64,000 bases of DNA from Saccharolobus caldissimus. Lineage in GTDB: Archaea > Thermoproteota > Thermoprotei_A > Sulfolobales > Sulfolobaceae. The notes under the pieces were generated by a model, which made no database searches, had not been told where the DNA came from, and saw only the letters and a program-made list of their open reading frames with translations. The stretch is from the NCBI RefSeq assembly GCF_020886315.1, contig NZ_AP025226.1, positions 956,001 through 1,020,000 of the forward strand, read 5' to 3'. The position numbers and the translations under genes are program-made. This document shows, piece by piece, positions 35,388 to 45,337 of this stretch (position 1 is the stretch's first letter; every line of letters begins with the position of its first letter).

Positions 35388-35942
35388 TTGCTCGAAATAA
35401 GATTCCACGGTAGAGGTGGTCAAGGTGTTGTCACTGCCGCACACTTATTAGCTGAAGCCGCAGGTTACGAGAACTTATACGCTTCTTCTTTTCCCATTTA
35501 CGGTGCGGAGAGAAGAGGTGCAGAAATAGAGGCTTATTGCAGAATATCTGATGCTCCTATTAGAGTAACCTCACCAGTAGAGGAACCAGATTACTTAGTT
35601 GTCTTCGATAGCTCGCTACTTAAGCTTTCAAAAAATATATTTAGAGGATTAAAGGATAGTTCCATAGTTCTAGTAAATTCTCCTACTAATCCTAGTTTAA
35701 ATTGGAAGACTTTTTACGTAAATGCTACTAAAATTGCGTTAGATGTAGGTTTAGTTAAATCAGGATGGCCTATGGTTAATGTAATTATGTTAGGGGCATT
35801 AGTAAAGATAACCAAAATTCCTAGTATAGAATCCTTAGAGAGGGCGATAGAAGAAGAGTTCGAGGGTAAGATAGCTGAACTCAACGTTAAGGCTGTTAGA
35901 ATAGCTTATGAGCAGGTAAGTGAGAGTTATGTCATCGCTTAG
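35388..35942 (+). CDS. porG: Pyruvate/2-oxoacid:ferredoxin oxidoreductase gamma subunit
   Basis: 184 residues starting at TTG with AGGTGGTCA about 6 bases upstream. The family motif IRFHGRGGQGVVTAAHLLAE and the FPIYGAERRGAEIEAYCRIS segment identify the gamma subunit. It is the first gene of the four-gene operon gamma-delta-alpha-beta. It contributes to the assembly of the complex and CoA contacts; this is family knowledge. Confidence 0.92.
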   Translation: MLEIRFHGRGGQGVVTAAHLLAEAAGYENLYASSFPIYGAERRGAEIEAYCRISDAPIRVTSPVEEPDYLVVFDSSLLKLSKNIFRGLKDSSIVLVNSPTNPSLNWKTFYVNATKIALDVGLVKSGWPMVNVIMLGALVKITKIPSIESLERAIEEEFEGKIAELNVKAVRIAYEQVSESYVIA

Positions 35943-36192
35943 CTATCAATACTTTCCAGTAAGTAGACCTAATAAGGGTGCAGGTGGTAAAACTGGAGCC
36001 TGGAGAATAGTAAAACCAGTGGTTAATTATAATAAGTGCATAGGCTGTAAGGCGTGTTTTATGTTCTGTCCGGAATCCACTATAATCCCCATTAACGGGA
36101 AAGTGAGAATTGATTACGAATATTGTAAAGGTTGTGGCGTATGTGCGAACGTATGTCCAGTAAAGGCTATTGATATGGTGAGTGAAACATGA
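35920..36192 (+). CDS. porD: Pyruvate/2-oxoacid:ferredoxin oxidoreductase delta subunit (2x4Fe-4S)
   Basis: 90 residues with two ferredoxin motifs, CIGCKACFMFCPE and CKGCGVCANVCPV, which carry electrons between TPP on the beta subunit and external ferredoxin. It starts with ATG inside the last 23 bases of the gamma gene and ends overlapping the alpha gene start by 4 bases (ATGA type). The length and order are standard for four-subunit archaeal enzymes. Confidence 0.92.
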   Translation: MRVMSSLSYQYFPVSRPNKGAGGKTGAWRIVKPVVNYNKCIGCKACFMFCPESTIIPINGKVRIDYEYCKGCGVCANVCPVKAIDMVSET

Positions 36193-37388
36193 TGAGGAAG
36201 ATAATTTCCGGAAATGAGGCTGTGGCATTGGCAGTGAAATTAGCTAGAGTAGGTTTGACTGGAATATATCCAATAACGCCGCAAACTACAATAATTGAAG
36301 TTTTAGCTGAAATGAGAGCTAAAGGGGAAATTAATACAGAAATAGTGAGAGTAGAGAGCGAACACTCAGCAATGGCGGCTACTTTCGGTGCAGCGTTGGC
36401 TGGGATAAGATCTTTTACTGCTACGGCTTCTCAAGGATTACTCTATATGCACGAAATGATATGGTGGGTTGCTGGAAGTAGAATGCCCATAGTAATGGTA
36501 GTGGGGACAAGAGCTGTAGGAGCCCCCTGGAATATTTGGAACGAACATACAGATTTTACCAGTGAGAGAGATAGCGGATGGATAATGGCTTTCGCCAGTA
36601 ATCCTCAAGAGGCGTTAGATTTAACCCTTCAAGGATTTAGGATTTCAGAGGACGAGAGAGTATTCTTACCAATGATGGTAGGTATGGATGGTTTCATACT
36701 ATCGCATACTAAAACTAATGTATTAATACCGAATCAAGAGCAAATTGACGAATTTTTACCGCCTAGGAGACAACCTTATGTTATAGACCCAGAGGATCCT
36801 GTGGGTATGGGGAATATATTCCCTCCTGAGGAATACATGAAGTTAAGGGAGTCGATAGATAATGCGTTAAAGAACTCAGAAGACGTGATAAGGGAAATCG
36901 GGAAAGAGTATAGCAGAGATATAAATCCATTAAGTGACTATTCAACTTTAAACGTTAAGTATAAGTTAGATGACGCGGATTATGCAGTGGTTTTAATGGG
37001 AGCGTGGGCTGGAGATGCAATGGAGGCTATAGACTCGTTAAGGGAAAAAGGAATCAAAATAGGAATGTTAAGGATTAGATATCTAAGACCTTGGAGCGAA
37101 AGTGAAATAAGGAATTGGTTAAAAGATAAAAAAGCAGTCTTAGTATTGGATAGAAGTACAAGCTTTGGTAGAGGAGGACCGTTATATGTTGAGATAAGAT
37201 CTACGATAGGGGATTTAGTTCCTTCAATTAAGGGGGTTGTAAGCGGATTAGGAGGAGTTACTGTAAGCAAGAATGATCTATTGTATTTATTTAATAAATT
37301 TGTTGAAGGTTTTAAGGAAGACGTAATTTGGTACTATCCGAGGGAGGTAGGTAAAATTGAGTTTAGGACTCCGAGGGATATTGAATAG
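36189..37388 (+). CDS. porA: Pyruvate/2-oxoacid:ferredoxin oxidoreductase alpha subunit
   Basis: 399 residues. The N-terminal pyrimidine-binding half reads ISGNEAVALAVKLARVGLTG and YPITPQTTIIEVLAE, and the conserved VESEHSAMAATFGAALAGIR carries the Glu that activates TPP. The C-terminal half has the transketolase-C-like domain with AVVLMGAWAGDAMEAIDSLR. It lies in the operon after delta, with 4 bases of overlap, and overlaps beta by 32 bases. Confidence 0.92.
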   Translation: MMRKIISGNEAVALAVKLARVGLTGIYPITPQTTIIEVLAEMRAKGEINTEIVRVESEHSAMAATFGAALAGIRSFTATASQGLLYMHEMIWWVAGSRMPIVMVVGTRAVGAPWNIWNEHTDFTSERDSGWIMAFASNPQEALDLTLQGFRISEDERVFLPMMVGMDGFILSHTKTNVLIPNQEQIDEFLPPRRQPYVIDPEDPVGMGNIFPPEEYMKLRESIDNALKNSEDVIREIGKEYSRDINPLSDYSTLNVKYKLDDADYAVVLMGAWAGDAMEAIDSLREKGIKIGMLRIRYLRPWSESEIRNWLKDKKAVLVLDRSTSFGRGGPLYVEIRSTIGDLVPSIKGVVSGLGGVTVSKNDLLYLFNKFVEGFKEDVIWYYPREVGKIEFRTPRDIE

Positions 37389-38247
37389 ACATAATGCATT
37401 ATTATCTGGGACTTCAGCATGTCCTGGATGTCCAGAAAATATGGCATTGCGTATGCTAGGTATGGGGCTAGGTAAGGATGTAGTATTAGTGGTTGTAGCT
37501 GGCTGTTCTTCAGTTATACAAGGTAATGCACCATATAATGCTTTTAACTTTCCAGTAGTGAATGTAGCTTTCGCAGCAGGTCCGGCTACAGCTTCTGGCT
37601 TAGCTAGAGCGTATAAGCAAAAAGGTAAAGACGTTACTGTAGTAGTATGGGCAGGAGATGGTGGAACTGCAGATATAGGCTTTGCTTCGTTAAGTGGAGC
37701 TGCTGAAAGGAATGAGAATATACTTTACTTATGTGTTGATAATGAAGCTTATATGAATAGTGGAGGTCAGAGAAGTGGTTCAACTCCATTTGGTGCAATA
37801 ACTTCCACAACGCCTGAAGGAAAGAAGGAAAATAAGAAAAACCTACCATTATTAATGATAGCTCATAATATTCCTTATGTTGCTACGGCATCTGTAGGTT
37901 ATCCGCATGACTATATAAATAAATTAAAAAAGGCTAAGCAGGTTCAAGGTTTTAAATACATTCATGTGTTAACTCCAGATCCTTATGGTTGGTTATTTGA
38001 TCCCTCTAAAACAGCTGAAGTAGCGAAATTAGCTGTTCAATCATGTTATTGGCCACTTTTTGAATATCATAACGGTAAATTAGAGATAAGTCCAGAGAGT
38101 TTACATTGTCTTGATAAAAGGACTAGAAGGCCAATTAGGGACTTCCTAAGTATTCAAGGAAGATTTAAGAGAATGAGTGAACAAGACATTAAGATATTAG
38201 AACAGTACATAGATGATATGTGGAAAAAATTGGAGTCAATGCTTTAA
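37357..38247 (+). CDS. porB: Pyruvate/2-oxoacid:ferredoxin oxidoreductase beta subunit (TPP)
   Basis: 296 residues starting at TTG (37357). GGGAGGT lies 6-8 bases upstream, which favours this start over the in-frame TTG at 37381. The TPP motif is [20 protein letters not shown], and 4Fe-4S cysteines are CPGCPEN and a later Cys. [20 protein letters not shown] resembles the YMNTGIQRSG segment of pyruvate-type enzymes, so pyruvate is the likely substrate. With porGDA it makes acetyl-CoA, CO2 and reduced ferredoxin from pyruvate and CoA. The gene ends overlapping the convergent glycosyltransferase by 4 bases. Confidence 0.92.
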   Translation: MSLGLRGILNRHNALLSGTSACPGCPENMALRMLGMGLGKDVVLVVVAGCSSVIQGNAPYNAFNFPVVNVAFAAGPATASGLARAYKQKGKDVTVVVWAGDGGTADIGFASLSGAAERNENILYLCVDNEAYMNSGGQRSGSTPFGAITSTTPEGKKENKKNLPLLMIAHNIPYVATASVGYPHDYINKLKKAKQVQGFKYIHVLTPDPYGWLFDPSKTAEVAKLAVQSCYWPLFEYHNGKLEISPESLHCLDKRTRRPIRDFLSIQGRFKRMSEQDIKILEQYIDDMWKKLESML

Positions 38248-39560
38248 ACCTTCTTATATTCCTCAGAAGCTATTTCGAAAGCCTCTCTTATCTCATTAAT
38301 TGCGTTATTGACGGAACATTTTTTAGATGTTTCAAGGCCTAAAGTTCCTACCTTTTCATCCTTTAATGCTAGCTTTAGTTTCTCTGCTAACTCATTAACA
38401 TTACCAGATTTAAATACATATCCGTTCCCTCCTTCGATTATTAACTCACTTACTCCAGCACCGCTACTTACAACTGCAGGTTTACTATAAAGCCATCCCT
38501 CACATACAGCTAATCCGAATCCCTCTATTCTAGAAGGTAATAGTATAACGTTAGCCCTCTGATATAAGGCGAACAGCTCTTCATCTGGTACATAACCAGT
38601 GAAAATGACCTTATCTTCTACTCCTAACTCCTTAGCTATCTTCCTTAATTTACTTACCCAAATACTTCCCTTATCATGACCTAATGTTTTACTAGTAAAA
38701 CTACCATCACCAGCTAAAACCAATTTAGCGTCTAAATTCTTTATTGCCATTATTGCAAGATCTTGACTCTTCATTGGGTCCATTCTAGCTACTACTAAAA
38801 TTACTTTGTCATCGTTTTTTATGCCGTATTTATCCTCGATATACTGAATTTTTTCTTTACCTACGGTTTTATATGAAGATGGATCTATAAAAGGATATAT
38901 CTGCTTTACTTTTACTTTTGCCCCAACTCTTACTAACCCTTCTAAATCCCTTTTCGTGCTGAATATTACTAAGTCAAATCCTTCGAAAGACTTAATTAGA
39001 AATTCCCTCATCTTCTTATTTAAGTTTTCTGGAATGAATGGTATATGGTACCACAAGACTGCTGGAGCTGAGGGGCCTATTATTCCTCCAACAAGTAGTT
39101 GTTGAAAGTCATTTATAAAGTAGATATCAGTGTCTTTGTAAAATTCCAGTAATTTTTGGGCTGAGAGCCAATTATAATTTGCATATGCTATATATTCCTC
39201 TCCTACTATTTCATATTTACCTAATCCATGGCTTTCATTATATAAACCCTCTTTAAATCTAGTATAATTAGCTAAAGACCTTGGATCTAAATCAACGAAG
39301 TGAACTTCAGTGTTTTCCATTTTAATAGATGGTGGATATCCTGGGCCTAAAGATACCCATCTGACCTTATTGAAAGCCTTAGAGTTAATAAGGGCTAGCA
39401 TCATTTTAGCTACTCCACCTACTGAGAGATGATAATCATCACTGCTAAGTAAATTTAAATCTATAGGAAGATCTAAATATCCATATTTTTCCAATAGATC
39501 TTTATAGGTTAATGTAAATCTAACAGGCGGTGTTTGAGTATTAATAGAGACATTAAACAT
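38244..39560 (-). CDS. Glycosyltransferase, GT4 / trehalose-synthase-like
   Basis: 438 residues with two Rossmann domains. The acceptor half has [18 protein letters not shown] and [20 protein letters not shown], similar to the HDYHL and HIPFP motifs of trehalose-phosphate synthases. The donor half has [19 protein letters not shown] and [20 protein letters not shown], the EX7E region of GT-B retaining enzymes. It pairs head to head with a GH15 glucosidase across 75 bases. Glycogen synthesis, trehalose formation, or glucosyl-acceptor transfer are all possible. The exact donor is unknown. Confidence 0.7.
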   Translation of the reverse strand: MFNVSINTQTPPVRFTLTYKDLLEKYGYLDLPIDLNLLSSDDYHLSVGGVAKMMLALINSKAFNKVRWVSLGPGYPPSIKMENTEVHFVDLDPRSLANYTRFKEGLYNESHGLGKYEIVGEEYIAYANYNWLSAQKLLEFYKDTDIYFINDFQQLLVGGIIGPSAPAVLWYHIPFIPENLNKKMREFLIKSFEGFDLVIFSTKRDLEGLVRVGAKVKVKQIYPFIDPSSYKTVGKEKIQYIEDKYGIKNDDKVILVVARMDPMKSQDLAIMAIKNLDAKLVLAGDGSFTSKTLGHDKGSIWVSKLRKIAKELGVEDKVIFTGYVPDEELFALYQRANVILLPSRIEGFGLAVCEGWLYSKPAVVSSGAGVSELIIEGGNGYVFKSGNVNELAEKLKLALKDEKVGTLGLETSKKCSVNNAINEIREAFEIASEEYKKV

Positions 39561-39635
39561 AGTTATAATTCGTATTAATGTGATTTATAGTTATCTCAAG
39601 ATAATATTTTAAGTCACAGGTTTGTTAAGATTTGT

Positions 39636-41387
39636 GTGGCTAAGTACTACGAGTTTCTCTCTAATGGAATAACGTCAGCATTAATAAAAGAGGGAAGCGT
39701 TGATTGGTTGCCATTACCTAGATTCGACTCTCCATCAATTTTCACTAAAATCTTAGATGAGGAGAGAGGAGGATATTTTAGTATAACACCCGTAGAGAAT
39801 TTCGAGGTAATATATGAAAATTATATAGAAAATACTCTGATTTTAAGGACAATCTTTAAGACTGATAAGGGAACTGCTGAGCTTATAGACTTTTTACCCC
39901 TTTCTCTTTCTGGATTAATAAGAATTTATGATAGTCAAATTGAGTTAAAGATGAGTATAAAACCTTTCTTCGAATATGGTCTTATAGCGCCAGCAATAAT
40001 CAAGGTTAAAAGGGGGATAATTTTCAAGAACCCTAAATCTAAAGAGGGCGTAGAAGTTCTGATAGGTGGAAACTATGAAATTATAGACTCTACTGATTTT
40101 GTTTTAAAGAAGGGAAAAGGCTATATATACTTATTATATTCTAAGGATTTAAGATATGGCTTGTTTAGTAATAAAGGATTCGTATATTCAGAACCTTATG
40201 AAGCATTAAATAAGGCAATAAAATATTGGAGAAGAAGAGTGGAAAACGCGATAAAAGTAAATATCTATAAGGAGGCTTATTATAGGTCTCTATTAGTCCT
40301 ATTAGGTTTAATATATGAACCTTCTGGTGGAATTATTGCAGCGCCAACTACATCACTTCCAGAGATCATAGGCGGTTCTAGAAACTGGGACTATAGATAT
40401 GTATGGGTTAGGGATGCTGCCTATTCTGCAGAGGCTCTAATTAAGGCTGGACTTTTAGTTAAGGCTAGAGATATTATTGGTTTTTTAACTTCTATGGTAG
40501 ATCCCTCCTCTAAGAGTTTCGATCATCCTCTTTACACAATAGATGGTACAGCACCTCCTGCAGAAGAAGTGTTAGAGTGGCTTGAGGGTCATAGAAAATC
40601 ATTCCCAGTTAGAATAGGTAATGCGGCATATATGCAAATACAAATGGATGTAGAAGGAGCTTATATGCATTCGCTTTATGAGTACTATAAGGCTAGTAAC
40701 GATCTACAATATATTAACGATATTTGGTGGGCTATTGAGGCAATAGCCGAATGGACTATTAAGAGCTGGAAACTTAAGAGCACAGATCTATGGGAACAGA
40801 GAGGTGTAGAAGAGCATTTTACGCACACAAAGGTAATGAACTGGGTTGCGTTGGATAGAGCTGGGAAATTGGCTAAAGAGTTGGGATATACTAAAGAAGC
40901 AGAAGAGTGGCTTATCGTAGCTGAGGATATAAAAAACGATATTTTAAGGAATGGATATTCTGAAAAATATGGACATTTTGTACGATATTATGGAGGAGAT
41001 TCTGTAGACGCTGCACTATTGACTTTACCCTTATATAATTTCATAGACGTTAAAGATCCTAGATTTCTAAAGACTTTAGAAGTTATAGAAAGGGAATTGA
41101 CAGTATCTGAGGGTCTATTGTTAAGATATAAGGATGATTTCTTAGGATCTGTGAGGCATCCATTTACTTTAGTCTCAACCTGGTTAGCTAGAGTATATAT
41201 TAAATTAAACCAGATTAGTAAAGCTAGAAGAATTATCGATAAGTTAATAAAATGTTCCACTGATTCCCTTTTATTAGGTGAGCATATAGATCAGAATAGT
41301 TGTGAACCAAGGGGTAATTTCCCACAAGCTTTTCCACATGCAGGTTTAGTAATGGCTATAATAGAACTAGAGGAGAAAATGGTATGA
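39636..41387 (+). CDS. GH15 glycosidase (glucoamylase or trehalase)
   Basis: 583 residues starting at GTG. An N-terminal beta domain (EFLSNGITSALIKEGSVDWL) leads to the (alpha/alpha)6 barrel with GGSRNWDYRYVWVRDAAYSA and the catalytic acid in DLWEQRGVEEHFTHTKVMNW. A second Glu (near GEHIDQNSCEPRGNFPQAF) is the base. Sulfolobus GH15 proteins have been shown to act either as glucoamylases or as trehalases, so the substrate should be left open. The adjacent glycosyltransferase suggests turnover of the same glucan or trehalose. Confidence 0.85.
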   Translation: MAKYYEFLSNGITSALIKEGSVDWLPLPRFDSPSIFTKILDEERGGYFSITPVENFEVIYENYIENTLILRTIFKTDKGTAELIDFLPLSLSGLIRIYDSQIELKMSIKPFFEYGLIAPAIIKVKRGIIFKNPKSKEGVEVLIGGNYEIIDSTDFVLKKGKGYIYLLYSKDLRYGLFSNKGFVYSEPYEALNKAIKYWRRRVENAIKVNIYKEAYYRSLLVLLGLIYEPSGGIIAAPTTSLPEIIGGSRNWDYRYVWVRDAAYSAEALIKAGLLVKARDIIGFLTSMVDPSSKSFDHPLYTIDGTAPPAEEVLEWLEGHRKSFPVRIGNAAYMQIQMDVEGAYMHSLYEYYKASNDLQYINDIWWAIEAIAEWTIKSWKLKSTDLWEQRGVEEHFTHTKVMNWVALDRAGKLAKELGYTKEAEEWLIVAEDIKNDILRNGYSEKYGHFVRYYGGDSVDAALLTLPLYNFIDVKDPRFLKTLEVIERELTVSEGLLLRYKDDFLGSVRHPFTLVSTWLARVYIKLNQISKARRIIDKLIKCSTDSLLLGEHIDQNSCEPRGNFPQAFPHAGLVMAIIELEEKMV

Positions 41388-41920
41388 ATAGACTTCAACA
41401 ATTAATTAAGGAGGCAATAGCGGAGGTAGAAAATTATAATTCTTGGATAACTCTTTATTATATTTTAAAATCAATTGAGAATAATGTAGAAAAGTTATGC
41501 AAAGAATCTGAAATAAATTATGAAGTGACAGTAGATTCTCTAATACTGTTCACAATTTATATTTACGGGGGGAGGATAGATAAGACTAGACTCTTTGCCT
41601 TATCATTTATCCTCTATGATTATATGTCTAAAAATTATAAAGTTCAAGATCCGATATTTTATATAAGGTGGAATAAGAGGTATTTTATTTATAGTCCCAG
41701 AATAGATTCGCATTTAAACACTCTATCTAAGAAGGGGCTAATAATAAAAAAGGACTTATACTATCTAAGTGATTTAGGAAGAGCCGAGGCTGAAAGTTTA
41801 TTTAAATATATTAAAGAAAAGGATAGAAAAGAAATAGCAAGTATAATAGAAATTTTTAAATCATTTAAAAAAGTTAATGAAATTAAAACATATATTAGAA
41901 AATACCTTACTGGTTCTTAG
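41384..41920 (+). CDS. Uncharacterised protein, winged-helix-like
   Basis: 178 residues that start at an ATG overlapping the GH15 stop by 4 bases (ATGA), so it is cotranslated. The N-terminal ~100 residues are helical, and the C-terminal part (HLNTLSKKGLIIKKDLYYLS, then DLGRAEAES) looks like the recognition helix and wing of a winged-helix regulator. It may regulate the glycosidase operon. No family is recognised. Confidence 0.55.
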   Translation: MNRLQQLIKEAIAEVENYNSWITLYYILKSIENNVEKLCKESEINYEVTVDSLILFTIYIYGGRIDKTRLFALSFILYDYMSKNYKVQDPIFYIRWNKRYFIYSPRIDSHLNTLSKKGLIIKKDLYYLSDLGRAEAESLFKYIKEKDRKEIASIIEIFKSFKKVNEIKTYIRKYLTGS

Positions 41921-42047
41921 ACATTATTTCCATTTTATATGTGAATATTAATTAAAGATTATAGTATTAATTTATATATAGTAGTATATTTCCATATTAT
42001 TAGTATTAGGAGTAACTTTAATTATAGGGTAATTTACAATAATATGT

Positions 42048-42986
42048 ATGTCAGAAATCGTTAATGAAAGAAGATTAATAGCTCTAATTATAACGTCAAT
42101 AATATCTTCGCTACTAATTGGAATTGGAGTTTTTGTTCTATCAGATATATTTAAAATTATTCCTTCAAATTATTTACTTTATATATTCGCTACTATATGG
42201 TTTATCGCAACTATATTAGTATCGTACTTTATTTCTAATTTAATAAGATCAAGATTAGGTAAAATTATAGGTTATGATAACGCTTCAAGTGTTTCTTTTA
42301 TTGCAAGACTTATAGGATATATTATAGCATTTATAGGTTTTTTCGTAGTAGTTAAGGTTAGCATTGGTACAGCATTTGCTGCAGGTGGTTTTGCAGGCTT
42401 AGTTTTAGGCTTAGCGTCTCAAGATGTTTTATCTAACATATTTGGTGGTATAATGTTAGTTTTTTCTAGACCTTATAAAGTAGGTGATAGGATAACTATT
42501 TCAACATGGCAGTACGGTCTTATAGCACCTACATATCCTCCTAAGTTCTTCTCTAATGACTTTCTAATTCCTGGTTATACCGGAATAGTAACAGACATCT
42601 CATTACTTTATACTACCATATATACTGATGAGCAGGTCCCAGTAAAGATACCCAATAGTATAATGATACAAGCTGCAATTTTCATACATAATAAAGAAGA
42701 AAAAAGAAGGGTGAGAACTAAGTATGAGATAAGTAAAGACATAGATCCTGATATTGTAATAAGCACACTTAGACAGAAGATAAAAAGTCTAGATTTTGTA
42801 ATTAATGAACCTTCTATAAAAATTCTTGAAACTACACTTAATACATATATCATTGGAATTGATACAGTTTGTAAAACGATATATGAGGAACCAGTTAGAA
42901 GTGAGATTTTGAAAGTGGTTATGAGAACTGTAAAGGAGATACAGGAAGCGCATGCAATTAATAATTCTCGATTAAGTAATGTTTAA
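42048..42986 (+). CDS. MscS-family mechanosensitive channel
   Basis: 312 residues. N-terminal transmembrane helices (LIALIITSIISSLLIGIGVF, LLYIFATIWFIATILVSYFI, IGYIIAFIGFFVVVKVSIGT) are followed by the pore-lining and beta-domain signature GLVLGLASQDVLSNIFGGIM and RPYKVGDRITI. A C-terminal alpha/beta domain closes it. It opens under membrane tension and lets small solutes out after osmotic downshock. It is a typical small MscS. Confidence 0.9.
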   Translation: MSEIVNERRLIALIITSIISSLLIGIGVFVLSDIFKIIPSNYLLYIFATIWFIATILVSYFISNLIRSRLGKIIGYDNASSVSFIARLIGYIIAFIGFFVVVKVSIGTAFAAGGFAGLVLGLASQDVLSNIFGGIMLVFSRPYKVGDRITISTWQYGLIAPTYPPKFFSNDFLIPGYTGIVTDISLLYTTIYTDEQVPVKIPNSIMIQAAIFIHNKEEKRRVRTKYEISKDIDPDIVISTLRQKIKSLDFVINEPSIKILETTLNTYIIGIDTVCKTIYEEPVRSEILKVVMRTVKEIQEAHAINNSRLSNV

Positions 42987-43083
42987 CATCTTCCTTATTT
43001 ACTCTAAACTAAAAGTAATAAGATGAGATTTTGAAAAAGATATATCGAAAAATTTATTTGCCTTTAGGGCTCAACATTAAATC

Positions 43084-44520
43084 ATGGATTCTAAAATAGC
43101 CATGAGAACTTTATTAGTTCTTTCGCTTATGCTAACGTTGATAAATTACGTAGAAACTATGGTAATTCCTGCATTACCTAAAATAGAAGATCAGTTCTCA
43201 ACTACTGCAACTACAGTAGCCTGGGTTACATCTGCTTACCTTATAGTAGGCGCAGTAGCTTCACCAATTTTCGGAAAACTTGGGGATAGATATGGAAAGA
43301 AAAAGATATATTTAATTTCTATAGTATTTTACTCTATTGCTGTATTATTAGCTGGTTTTTCTCCAAATATTTATTTCTTAATAGGTGCTAGGGCAATTCA
43401 AGGTCTTGGATATGCAACATTTCCCTTAGCAATAGCTATAATAACTGATTTATTTCCTAAGGAGAGAGTTGCGTGGGCTCAAGGTATATTAAGTGCTACT
43501 TTAGCTCTTGGTCCAGCTTTAGGATTATTAATAGGTTCTTATATAGTCCAAGATTTAGGATGGCCTTACGCCTTTCATACAGCGTTCATATTATCAATAA
43601 TTTTGTTATTAATTTCTATAAAATATATCCCTGAAATACCAGAAAAAACTAAAGAAAAAATAGATTATATAGGTGCCACATTACTTATGGTAGGTGTAGT
43701 AGCCTTTTTAGTTTATCTCAGTAACGGTCCAAGTGATGGATGGACGACGTTAACTCAATTAACTTTATTGGCAATATCAGCCATATCTTTGGCACTATTC
43801 ATACCATTTGAAAGAAAGGCTATAGAACCTTTAATGAAATTAGATCTATTTAAAGTTAGGAATATAATGGTTGCTAATATTGCAGGATTAATTTCGGGAG
43901 CTGCAATGTTTCTAATGTACATAGGGTTAACTTATTATGCGCAGTTACCTCAACCCTATGGATTAGGCTTAAGTATAATCAGTACCGGCTTATTAATGGC
44001 ACCAGTTGCTCTATCTATAATGATAGTAGGTCCTATCGTAGGAAGATTAATTAACAATATTGGGCCCAAACCATTACTAATAATGGGATCAATTATTAGT
44101 ATGATAGGATTTCTGATGTTAGATACATTTAGGTCGACTGAGATTCAAGTTTTATTTGGTGCCCTAGTTGCATCAATTGGAGTAATTTCAATAGTAATTC
44201 CCTTAGTTAACATGGTTGCAGTGGCATTACCAGAAGAACAAAGGGGAATAGGGATTGGAATGAACACATTAATAAGAACAATAGGGAGTTCAATTGGTCC
44301 AGTAATAGCTACAGTATATATGGATAGTTATACTGCGTGGATAATTTATGTATTTAATAATCAATATTTACCATTAGCTTCAGTTCCCTCATCTACTGCA
44401 TTTAATTACATATATATAACTGCAATAGGATTAATGTTAGTTAACCTAATAATATCATTAGCCACTAGAAACTATGTAATTAAAAGATTAAAGCAACAGC
44501 AAACTAGTGCTCATGTTTAA
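43084..44520 (+). CDS. MFS transporter, DHA2 (14-TM) drug-efflux type
   Basis: 478 residues with about 14 transmembrane helices. The first helix pair reads SLMLTLINYVETMVIPALPK and WVTSAYLIVGAVASPIFGKL; the signature loop GKLGDRYGKKK sits after helix 2, and helix 5 has the motif GPALGLLIGSYIVQDLGWPY typical of exporters. The likely substrate is a hydrophobic compound or drug; the direction is outward by family. TATA is at ~43052-43060 and the ATG at 43084, so it is likely leaderless. A standalone gene. Confidence 0.88.
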   Translation: MDSKIAMRTLLVLSLMLTLINYVETMVIPALPKIEDQFSTTATTVAWVTSAYLIVGAVASPIFGKLGDRYGKKKIYLISIVFYSIAVLLAGFSPNIYFLIGARAIQGLGYATFPLAIAIITDLFPKERVAWAQGILSATLALGPALGLLIGSYIVQDLGWPYAFHTAFILSIILLLISIKYIPEIPEKTKEKIDYIGATLLMVGVVAFLVYLSNGPSDGWTTLTQLTLLAISAISLALFIPFERKAIEPLMKLDLFKVRNIMVANIAGLISGAAMFLMYIGLTYYAQLPQPYGLGLSIISTGLLMAPVALSIMIVGPIVGRLINNIGPKPLLIMGSIISMIGFLMLDTFRSTEIQVLFGALVASIGVISIVIPLVNMVAVALPEEQRGIGIGMNTLIRTIGSSIGPVIATVYMDSYTAWIIYVFNNQYLPLASVPSSTAFNYIYITAIGLMLVNLIISLATRNYVIKRLKQQQTSAHV

Positions 44521-44525
44521 CTTAG

Positions 44526-44828
44526 TTAATCTTTTCCTACTACTAAAACCCTATCCTTAAGCTTAAATGAAGATAAGATAATTACATTAACGTTCCCTTT
44601 ACTCAATATTATTTCCTCTTTCATTTTTTCTGGCTCTATAGGCATATCTACTGGCACTATAAGTACATAGGTATTAGCACTAGCTATGAAATTTTTAAAG
44701 AATTTCCCAAAATTATTAACTATTTTAGGATTAAATGAAACTATAAATTTAGAGTCATTTATATCTATTATTTTTAGTAAACTTTCCTCGACATAATTTG
44801 ATACGTCATTCAATTTTACTAGTGCCAT
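44526..44828 (-). CDS. Uncharacterised small protein, 100 residues
   Basis: An alpha/beta protein (DSKFIVSFNPKIVNNFGKFF, NTYVLIVPVDMPIEPEKMKE, NVNVIILSSFKLKDRVLVVG). The strand pattern is consistent with a small Rossmann-like or ferredoxin-like fold. No family is recognised. It converges on the transporter gene with 5 bases between ends. Confidence 0.5.
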   Translation of the reverse strand: MALVKLNDVSNYVEESLLKIIDINDSKFIVSFNPKIVNNFGKFFKNFIASANTYVLIVPVDMPIEPEKMKEEIILSKGNVNVIILSSFKLKDRVLVVGKD

Positions 44829-45337
44829 ATTAAATCTTTATTTCTCATATTAATAAATATATATAGATCATATTATTAAATTGCATATACAAACTATCAA
44901 TGGCAGTACATAATCTATATATAGAATATTACACCAAATTTTACCTTATATTATTTATGATTCATATTATAATAATCTATCTTCCTACTATTAACTATAA
45001 ATATGTATTTTCTATTGAATATATTTATTCAAAAAATTTCCCAGCTAAAACTAATGAACACTTTTTAGATTAGAAAAGTACCTTACTAAAGGTCGTTAAA
45101 AAATAGTAAAATATAGGGAAATGAAAAACTTTTATTAAATACGGTATAAAAATATATAATTTTTTAAATAGACCGCTAAAAACTAAAAATCATATATTAC
45201 ATTTTAATAGCATATCATTTTATATATCTCTTCTTTATATCATTTTAACTTTGTCATTCAAAGGTAATTCTATATCCCAAAGTTTTTAAATCAAAGATGG
45301 AATAAATTTATATTCTGGTGGGGTAGTTTTTCTTTCG
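44829..45337 (+). promoter_or_regulatory. AT-rich intergenic region with gdhA promoter at its right end
   Basis: About 510 bases, very AT-rich, with no gene. At the right, aatttata (45305-45312) is 27 bases before the ATG of the glutamate dehydrogenase gene, giving a leaderless transcript. No other promoter or repeat is convincing. Confidence 0.55.
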
